A stretch of DNA of 64,000 nt, from the NCBI GenBank assembly GCA_045636545.1, contig JAZTXR010000028.1, positions 54,544 through 118,543 on the forward strand, given 5' to 3'. This document shows positions 43,912 to 50,508 of the stretch, one piece after another (positions within the stretch are counted from its first letter, which is position 1; every line of letters starts with the position of its first letter). Source of the stretch: HGM04593 sp045636545. Lineage in GTDB: Bacteria > Bacteroidota > Bacteroidia > Bacteroidales > Bacteroidaceae. Both the position numbers and the translations under genes were made by a program. Below the pieces are notes generated by a model, which saw nothing but the letters and a program-made list of their open reading frames with translations, had not been told where the DNA came from and did not search any database.

Positions 43912-46900
43912 ATGAGAAGAGCGTTTACCACATATATTTTTGCTATTGTATGCAGTGTTGCTGCGATAGCGCAGAACCAGATTGACAGCATTGCCTACAG
44001 GGCCATGCAGGTGGGGCGTGTGATGCAACAGGAGCGCGTGTTCCTTCACTTTGACAACACGGCATACTACCTTGGCGAGACTATGTGGTTCAAGGCATAC
44101 ACCACGTTCGGCACAAACGACAGGCCAAGCACATTGAGCAAGGTGCTCTATGTGGAGCTTGTAGCCCCCGAGGGTTATGTTGTGGAGACAAAGAAGTACA
44201 AGCTCGATGACGACGGCACTTGCCACGGAGAATTTGAGCTGAACCCGTTGCTGCTGTCGGGCTACTACGAGGTGCGTGCCTACACCCGATACATGCTCAA
44301 CTGGGGCAAGGATGCCGTGTTCACAAGAGTGTTCCCCGTGTTCGACAAGGTGAATGCCGATAACTGGGATTTCAAGAATATGCTTGACCGCCGCAGAGGC
44401 TACAACGAGCGCGGCGAGTGGAAAAGCGCAGAACTGCCCGATGCCACACTGGAGTTTTTCCCCGAGAGCGGACACCTTGTAGGTGGCATTGAGAGCAAGG
44501 TAGCCTTTGAGCTGCGCGGCAAGGACGGGCTCTTTGGCGAGGAGAGGATTACAATATTCGAGAACGAAGTGAAACTGCTTGAGTGTACACCGCAGCACGA
44601 AGGCAAGGGCGTGTTCACTATAACCCCAAAGACCAATGCAAGATACCGCGCCGAAGTAACGATGACCGACGATGAGGGTAAAAGCAAAAGACACAAGTTC
44701 CCACTGCCCGAGGTCAGCAAGGAGGGCGTGGTGCTAAGTGTCGCCGAGGTGGGAGACAGCATTGTCATAACAGCAAAGAACAACCTCGCCGATGAGGGGG
44801 AGCTTGGCGTGGTAATCCTTTACCGTGGTGCCTTGGGTTTCTTCAAGAAGTTCAATGCCGCGAACAGGAGCATGAGCTACACCATAGCCAAACAGCAGCT
44901 GCCCGAGGGTGTGAACCGCGTGGTGCTATACAACAACGGGCATACACCGCTTGCCGAGAGACAGTTCTTCATAACCCACGACACAATGGCGGCAAGTGAC
45001 CGCGAGACCGTGAAACTGAACATCACAGCCAATGGCTACCACGCACATAACCTGACAGCAAAGCCCGGCGAGAAGATAACCCTTAAAGTGACACGCGACG
45101 ACGGCAAGCCCATTCCGCAGAACACAAGCCTTTCTCTCGCGGCAAGCGATGCCATAGGCAGGCAGACGACATCGTACAGCCACAACATATACAGCTATCT
45201 GCTTTTGGGCTCCGAGCTGAAAGGCTACATACCCAATGCCGCACAATATTTCGACAGCACAAACAGCAACCGCAAGGAACAGCTCGACCTGCTCATGCTC
45301 ACCCACGGCTGGACATCGTACAACTGGCACATGCTCACACGCGAAAAAATTACAGATATGCAGCCAATAGAACGCGGAATATCGCTGAAAGGCAAGTTCT
45401 ACCAAAAACAGACGAGCACCGAGATTGGCAGCTACGGCAGCACCAAGCTCACCCCACAGACCAACAACCTCACGCGTGTGGACATAGAGGGCGACAGCGG
45501 AAAGATAGAGACAACAACATTCCGCACCGACAGCACCGGCGGCTTCATGCTTGAGTTCGATGACTTCTACGGCACACGCATTGCCGCACTGCGCCCGCAG
45601 ACCACCTTCAAGCACAGCGAGACCATCTCGTACCAGTTTGCACTCGACCGCTACTACTCGCCGGGCTTCCGTCTCTACGACTATTGGGAGCGCCACCTTG
45701 GCGAGGCCATGGCAAAGAGCACGGCCGACAGCCTTGTGCGCATGAACCCGTTCGAGTATATGCTGTCATCGGTCGATGTGGTGGAGAAGCGCAAGAAGGA
45801 GGTCAACGAACGCCCTCCACACAGCGAGATGCGCTTCAACTACCTCGACGAGTGGGAATATGCCCAGGATGTCACATTCCTTGACCAGTTCAACACATAC
45901 GAGGACGAGATATACCAGAACATTAAGGACGAAGCTCTTTTCTATGAGGCCAATGGCGACGAAGACGCGATTTCGGGCGAAACAGGCGTTGTGCACGACA
46001 TCGGGCAGATTATCTCCATTGCCGACTCATCGCGTACAATGACAAAATACATCGGCAATACACGCGTTGGCAAGACAGCCATCACCATTCCCAAAAAACA
46101 GGAATATGACCACACACTCACCGCGGCCGATGTTGTTACAAGTGCCATGAAACGCCACAACTACAACTGGGCCTACTGGGTGCAGCTGATGGTAGTGCTT
46201 GGCGAGTACAGCCCCCACACCGTGCCACAGCCCGACAAGGAGTACCTGCGTGGCCTGCCCGATGCCGACAAGATGACCAATTTCAAGGAGATTGTGATAC
46301 GCAGCGATGCCAGGACACGCGAGCAGTTCGAGAACCGCGACACATACTGGGCACCGCTTGCCAACATGCTCGACAGCAAGATATCAATGCAGAAGTTCTA
46401 TCTCGGTTTCCTCTCCCAGATGTACCTGTACGCCGGTAACGGCATCGACGGCTGTCCCGACAGCCACCGTTTCCACAGCGCCATCAATCATGCCGGTGGC
46501 GGTGGCATAAACTACCCCATGAACCCAAACTATGTAGCCTGTCTAATACCATACAAGGAGGGCGAGAGGGAGAGGACCATTGTCCCTGAATTTGCAGCCA
46601 CCGGCAGCTCGCTGCGCTATACATCGGTACAGGGATACAGCGAGAGCAAGCAATTCTACTCGCCCGACTACAGCAACATGCAACCCCGGAAGGATGACTA
46701 CCGCCGCACGCTCGTCTGGGTACCCGAGATTGAGATAAACGGTAACGGCGAGGCCGTAATAGAGCTGTACAACACCAACAACTGCTGCAATATAGTGGTT
46801 GACGTTGCCGGCCGAGACGGCACATCGCTCTACAGCAACGATGCCGTGACAACCACAAGAACAAACAGTGCCAACAAACAGCAGGCGCAGACAGCTCCCG

Positions 46901-47703
46901 CAAAGGAGAAAGTTGTACAGCAGGAGAGAACCCTGAGCGCCGAAGAAGAGGCAGCCTGCGCCTGGGAGCACGAAAAGGGCGTGATATACTTCAACAAGGG
47001 CAATTACAGGGATGCCATCACCATCTTTGCCGAACTTGTGCAGTACAAATATGCACCGTCATTGTACTATGTATCGCTCTGCTACCGCGACGGCAAGGGA
47101 GTGGGCAAGAACCCCACATCGGCAATGAAATTCCTGTTGGAGGCCGCAAAGCGCGGCTACGGCCCTGCACAGTTCGACCTTGCACAGGAGTTCTACAAGG
47201 GCGATGTCATTGAGCGTAACGACTCACTTGCGCACCAATGGTATGAGAAGGCCGCGGCCAACAAGGAGCCACGTGCACTGCTCGAGATGGCGCACCGCTA
47301 CCGCGACGGCAACGTTGTGGCACAGGACAATGCAAAGAGCAGAGAGCTGCTCAAACAGGCTGCCGAGCTGCAGGAACCCACAGCCCTGTATGAATATGCC
47401 GTATTGCTGATTGCAGACGGCGAGGATGGCGACCGCTATATGGAGGCGGCAGCCGAGCATGGCAATGAAAAGGCAATGATACACATGTTTGAGAAACTCG
47501 ATGGCGAAAAGAGCTACAAGGAGGCCTACCGATATGCAAAGATGCTGTCCGAAGCCGGCAACCACGAGGGGACAAAGCGCATGGCCGACTACTATTACGA
47601 GGGCAAAGGCATTTCGCGCGACAGAGCTCTTGCAAAAGACCTCTACTACGATGCCGCGGGCAAAGGCAACAAGGCTGCAAAAGAGAAATTGAGAAAACTG
47701 TAA
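43912..47703 (+). CDS. Exported MG2-type (alpha-2-macroglobulin-like) protein with C-terminal Sel1 repeats
   Basis: The ATG at 43912 begins a signal peptide (MRRAFTTYIFAIVCSVAAIAQ); the product has 1263 residues. Near the N-terminus an MG2-like domain is clear (ERVFLHFDNTAYYLGETMWF), followed by several beta-sandwich segments. No thioester Cys-Gly-Glu-Gln is present, so it is not a classical protease trap. From about residue 1010 six or so Sel1/TPR-like repeats appear (APSLYYVSLCYRDGKGVGKN, GPAQFDLAQEFYKGD, EGTKRMADYYYEGKGISRD). MG2 proteins without thioester are common in Bacteroidetes envelopes; the Sel1 addition suggests a protein-binding scaffold. No close partner gene is apparent. Confidence 0.75.
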   Translation: MRRAFTTYIFAIVCSVAAIAQNQIDSIAYRAMQVGRVMQQERVFLHFDNTAYYLGETMWFKAYTTFGTNDRPSTLSKVLYVELVAPEGYVVETKKYKLDDDGTCHGEFELNPLLLSGYYEVRAYTRYMLNWGKDAVFTRVFPVFDKVNADNWDFKNMLDRRRGYNERGEWKSAELPDATLEFFPESGHLVGGIESKVAFELRGKDGLFGEERITIFENEVKLLECTPQHEGKGVFTITPKTNARYRAEVTMTDDEGKSKRHKFPLPEVSKEGVVLSVAEVGDSIVITAKNNLADEGELGVVILYRGALGFFKKFNAANRSMSYTIAKQQLPEGVNRVVLYNNGHTPLAERQFFITHDTMAASDRETVKLNITANGYHAHNLTAKPGEKITLKVTRDDGKPIPQNTSLSLAASDAIGRQTTSYSHNIYSYLLLGSELKGYIPNAAQYFDSTNSNRKEQLDLLMLTHGWTSYNWHMLTREKITDMQPIERGISLKGKFYQKQTSTEIGSYGSTKLTPQTNNLTRVDIEGDSGKIETTTFRTDSTGGFMLEFDDFYGTRIAALRPQTTFKHSETISYQFALDRYYSPGFRLYDYWERHLGEAMAKSTADSLVRMNPFEYMLSSVDVVEKRKKEVNERPPHSEMRFNYLDEWEYAQDVTFLDQFNTYEDEIYQNIKDEALFYEANGDEDAISGETGVVHDIGQIISIADSSRTMTKYIGNTRVGKTAITIPKKQEYDHTLTAADVVTSAMKRHNYNWAYWVQLMVVLGEYSPHTVPQPDKEYLRGLPDADKMTNFKEIVIRSDARTREQFENRDTYWAPLANMLDSKISMQKFYLGFLSQMYLYAGNGIDGCPDSHRFHSAINHAGGGGINYPMNPNYVACLIPYKEGERERTIVPEFAATGSSLRYTSVQGYSESKQFYSPDYSNMQPRKDDYRRTLVWVPEIEINGNGEAVIELYNTNNCCNIVVDVAGRDGTSLYSNDAVTTTRTNSANKQQAQTAPAKEKVVQQERTLSAEEEAACAWEHEKGVIYFNKGNYRDAITIFAELVQYKYAPSLYYVSLCYRDGKGVGKNPTSAMKFLLEAAKRGYGPAQFDLAQEFYKGDVIERNDSLAHQWYEKAAANKEPRALLEMAHRYRDGNVVAQDNAKSRELLKQAAELQEPTALYEYAVLLIADGEDGDRYMEAAAEHGNEKAMIHMFEKLDGEKSYKEAYRYAKMLSEAGNHEGTKRMADYYYEGKGISRDRALAKDLYYDAAGKGNKAAKEKLRKL

Positions 47704-47768
47704 AACTATATTAATTCACATTATAGTCTTTGAAAGCAGATACTTTTTTTGTTTCTTTGCAAAGGCTA

Positions 47769-47958
47769 AGAAGCTGTTTAAAATTATATCGCCAAGTTTT
47801 TTACAGAGCAAGAATAGAATGTTTGTTTATTTTTTAAGGGCGTATAGCGGGCTATATAACCGCAAAAAAGAAAGAAACAGGCATTCTTGAACATAAAAAA
47901 CGGCGAAACTATCAGCTTCTATAAGAAAATATATTTTTTAGAAATTTAAACAGCTTCT
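47769..47958. mobile_element. MITE-like hairpin element
   Basis: A 14-bp perfect terminal inverted repeat, AGAAGCTGTTTAAA at 47769-47782 and its complement at 47945-47958, brackets 190 bases without a gene. The inside is also self-complementary in part (GAATGTTTGTTTATTTTTT against AAAAAAGAAAGAAACAGGC). No clear target duplication is seen. Confidence 0.5.
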
Positions 47959-47970
47959 AAAAAAAAGACA

Positions 47971-49176
47971 ATGGAGAATAGCGACAACATAAAGGAGTGC
48001 CCGTTGCAGTTGAGATGCGAACCGATTGAATGTGTCAGGATTGGTTTCGTGGGACTTGGCGTGCGCGCAAAACGCGCCGTTCACCGCATGATGCACATAG
48101 AGGGGTGCGAAGTTGTCGCTCTGTGCGACCTTGTCAAAGAGAACATTGACGATGCAACGGCTATAATAACCGGGAGCGGATACCGTGCTCCGGCAATCTT
48201 CACAGGCAAGGATGGTTGGAAACAGCTCTGTGAGCAACCCAATGTTGACCTTGTATATATCTGCACCGACTGGGCAAGCCATGCCGACATTGCCGTCCAT
48301 GCCATGCTCAACGGCAAGCACGCAGCCACCGAAGTGCCCGCAGCCACAACCGTTGCCGACTGCTGGAGGCTCGTTGACACGGCCGAGCAGACCGGGCGAC
48401 ACTGCATAATGCTCGAGAACTGCTGCTACGATGAGTTTGAGCTCTGCACCATAAAGATGGCAAAGGAGGGAGTGCTTGGAGATATTATCCATGCCGAAGG
48501 CTCGTACCTGCACGACCTGCGCGAACGAATATCGTCAAACGACAACGGCGAGCGCAGATGGAGCAACTGGCAAGTAGAATTCATGGACAAGCACAACGGT
48601 AACCCCTACCCCACACACGGCCTTGGCCCCATTGCCCTTGCAATGGACATCAACCGTGGCGACAGGATGAAGAGCATAGTATCAGTATCCTCAAAGCGTG
48701 TTGGTGACAAGGACGGCCTCAGCGGCACAATGAACAGTTCACTGATTACAACCGAAAAGGGCAAGACAATACTCGTGCAGCATTGTATCTCATTGCCACG
48801 CCCCTACAGCCGCGCCTTCCTTGTGAGCGGCACCGAGGGCTTTGCACAGAAATACCCCACCCCCATGTATGCCTTTGCTCCAGACAGCGAGAATATCTTG
48901 ACAGGCACAGCATGCGATGAGATTGTAGAGAAATACAGACATCCGTTTGTTGCCGAATACAAGGAACGCGGCACCGAACTTTGTGGCCGTCGTTGGATTG
49001 ACTATGCCATGGACTGCCGCCTCATACACTGCCTGCGTAACGGTCTGCCGCTCGATATGAACGTCTACGATGCAGCACTCTGGAGTTGCCTTGTGGAGTT
49101 GACCGACACCTCGGCAAACCGTGGTGGCGCCCCCGTTGAAATCCCCGATTTCACACGCGGTAAGTGGAGAGAATGA
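47971..49176 (+). CDS. Gfo/Idh/MocA oxidoreductase fold protein, GH109-like
   Basis: The 401-residue protein has an N-terminal Rossmann fold (VRIGFVGLGVRAKRAVHRMM) and the EVPAATTVADCWRLVDTAE region. The YPTHGLGPIALAMDINRGD segment is characteristic of GH109, an NAD-dependent family whose studied members are alpha-N-acetylgalactosaminidases. No signal peptide is seen, unlike many GH109 enzymes with a Tat signal, so it may act inside the cell on imported GalNAc glycans. It starts 12 bases after the MITE-like element. An ordinary oxidoreductase role cannot be excluded. Confidence 0.8.
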   Translation: MENSDNIKECPLQLRCEPIECVRIGFVGLGVRAKRAVHRMMHIEGCEVVALCDLVKENIDDATAIITGSGYRAPAIFTGKDGWKQLCEQPNVDLVYICTDWASHADIAVHAMLNGKHAATEVPAATTVADCWRLVDTAEQTGRHCIMLENCCYDEFELCTIKMAKEGVLGDIIHAEGSYLHDLRERISSNDNGERRWSNWQVEFMDKHNGNPYPTHGLGPIALAMDINRGDRMKSIVSVSSKRVGDKDGLSGTMNSSLITTEKGKTILVQHCISLPRPYSRAFLVSGTEGFAQKYPTPMYAFAPDSENILTGTACDEIVEKYRHPFVAEYKERGTELCGRRWIDYAMDCRLIHCLRNGLPLDMNVYDAALWSCLVELTDTSANRGGAPVEIPDFTRGKWRE

Positions 49177-49548
49177 AAAACACCTGTGGTCTCCATTCAC
49201 AGGTGACATATTTTGTAAATCATTAAATAGAGAGATAAATATCAGCAAATCAGCATTAAAAAGAGCAATGATATAGATGTTGACCCAAAATGTTATCCTG
49301 CGCAGTAAATGGAACTCTACAACGGCAAACGAGATGTCTCCACTACGGTCGACATGACATCTACGTGTTTTTTATTATGTGGGTCAACTGCTATATTATT
49401 ACCTTAAAAAGTTACAAAATCAGTTCTTTTTGTAACTTTTTTTCATCATCCCCACATTTTTTGTTAATTCCGTTTTGCTATATTGTTAAAAAATAGTAAT
49501 TTCGCGCTCCGTTTTGAGAAAACATTTTTTAACAATATATAAATAATT
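49177..49548. other. Intergenic region with an inverted-repeat element and a promoter
   Basis: No gene is seen. At 49279-49388 GTTGACCCA and TGGGTCAAC bracket about 90 bases that include GAGATGTCTCCACTACGGTC and GACATGACATC, resembling a degraded repeat or insertion remnant. The AT-rich part from 49389 carries the promoter of the next gene. Confidence 0.45.
49474..49504 (+). promoter_or_regulatory. Promoter with -33 TTTG and -7 TAATTTCG
   Basis: TTTG at 49474-49477 and TAATTTCG at 49497-49504 are separated by 19 bases, the Bacteroidetes spacing, 44 bases before the ATG at 49549. Confidence 0.55.
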
Positions 49549-50142
49549 ATGAAATTTAAATTTTTGATGTTTGCGTTGGTTGTTGCTTTCGCCGCAACAA
49601 TTAATGCTCAGGAGGCAACAGAGAAGGAAATCAAGTGCGAAAGATGTGAGAACGCTGCTGCAGGTCCAAAAGCTGCTGTAAAGGGTGCCGGTGCAAAGGA
49701 GGCTGTGAAGCTTGCAGGTCCTAAGGCTGCAGGTCCTAAGGCTGCCGTGAAAGGTGCCGGTCCTAAAGCTGCAAAGAGAGAGGCTGGTCCTAAAGAGGCT
49801 ATCAAGCTTGCAGGTCCAAAGGCTGCTGGTCCAAAGGCTGCTGTAAAAGAGGCCGGTCCTAAAGCTGCAGGTCCAAAGGGTGCTCCGGGCAAGGCTGCCG
49901 TTAAGGGTGCAGGTCCTAAGGGTACAAGAGACCTTGCAGGTCCTAAGGGTGCCGGTGCAAAGGGCGCTCCGGGCAAGGCTGCCGTAAAGGGCGCAGGTCC
50001 TAAGGCTGCAGGTAGCAAGGCCGATGCCAAGGCAGAGGCTAAGGCTGCAAAAGCTGCCGAGAAAGCAGCAAAGAGCCAGGCCAAGAAGATTGCGAAGCAG
50101 AACAAGGCTGCCGAGAAAATGCGCACAGAGGCTGCAAAGTAA
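49549..50142 (+). CDS. Exported low-complexity Ala/Lys/Gly/Pro repeat protein
   Basis: The 197-residue product has a clear signal peptide (MKFKFLMFALVVAFAATINA). After a short acidic part with CERC it consists of units such as AGPKAAVKGAGPK, GAPGKAAVKGAGPK and EAIKLAGPKAAGPK. It ends in an Ala/Lys helix (AKAEAKAAKAAEKAAKSQAK). It is strongly basic and resembles histone H1-like or collagen-like low-complexity sequences, but the signal peptide places it outside the cytoplasm. No family is recognised. It has its own promoter and terminator. A binding role for acidic glycans, DNA or cell-wall polymers is a guess from charge. Confidence 0.75.
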   Translation: MKFKFLMFALVVAFAATINAQEATEKEIKCERCENAAAGPKAAVKGAGAKEAVKLAGPKAAGPKAAVKGAGPKAAKREAGPKEAIKLAGPKAAGPKAAVKEAGPKAAGPKGAPGKAAVKGAGPKGTRDLAGPKGAGAKGAPGKAAVKGAGPKAAGSKADAKAEAKAAKAAEKAAKSQAKKIAKQNKAAEKMRTEAAK

Positions 50143-50161
50143 CAACTATTTACAACACAAT

Positions 50162-50199
50162 AAAAAACGATAGCGACCATGCAGTTGCTATCGTTTTTT
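50162..50199. terminator. Bidirectional hairpin terminator
   Basis: AAAAAACGATAGC (50162-50174) pairs with 50187-50199. A T run follows on either strand, so it serves the repeat protein gene and the opposing peptide gene. Confidence 0.85.
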
Positions 50200-50236
50200 T
50201 ATTGGCAATACCGCAAACCCGGTATTGGGTTTCTTT

Positions 50237-50419
50237 TCACTTACCCCATACATTGCCCCACTCTCCGCGACCCACGCCGGCACACTCGGGGTCTTTGTCT
50301 GTTGCTTCACCGGTACCGGTACCGGCATTTGTAGTAGAACCCTCGATAAAATTCATCAATGATGCGTTTGTGAGCAATTCGACCGCCTGAGTTACAGGTG
50401 TCTGATAAATCTTTTTCAT
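50237..50419 (-). CDS. 60-aa peptide with C-terminal GEWGNVW motif
   Basis: The frame reads MKKIYQTPVTQAVELLTNAS…GVGRGEWGNVWGK. It shares the MKKxYxxP start, an aliphatic-then-Ser middle (LLTNASLMNF) and the RGEWGN(L/V)W end with the peptide at 25874. It lies 89 bases after the stop of the BspA-like surface protein on the same strand, beyond a hairpin at 50458-50499. It is followed by the bidirectional terminator. It has no membrane helix or known domain. Two independent copies with the same ends and the same setting support it as a real gene. Confidence 0.7.
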   Translation of the reverse strand: MKKIYQTPVTQAVELLTNASLMNFIEGSTTNAGTGTGEATDKDPECAGVGRGEWGNVWGK

Positions 50420-50457
50420 AGTATCTTTTTTTTATTGGTTATTGTCTCTTTCCTGTT

Positions 50458-50499
50458 CATTCCCCGCTTGATGTTGGGTACAACGTCAAGCGGGGAATG
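50458..50499. promoter_or_regulatory. Hairpin between BspA-like gene and peptide gene
   Basis: A 14-bp perfect stem (50458-50471 with 50486-50499), extended by five inner pairs around a GGTA loop. In the direction of the BspA-like gene no T run follows, so read-through to the peptide gene is plausible. Confidence 0.6.
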
Positions 50500-50508
50500 T
50501 GTAGTTTT

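Noticed and set aside
49279..49388. Riboswitch or small RNA
   Set aside because: The 9-bp arms and inner short pairs do not match any riboswitch I can recognise, and no suitable downstream gene start is close; kept only as a repeat-like remnant.
49608..50180. Minus-strand 190-residue frame rich in Pro/Ala/Phe
   Set aside because: It is the antisense of the AGPK-repeat gene and lacks a signal or known domain, whereas the plus frame has signal peptide, promoter and terminator.
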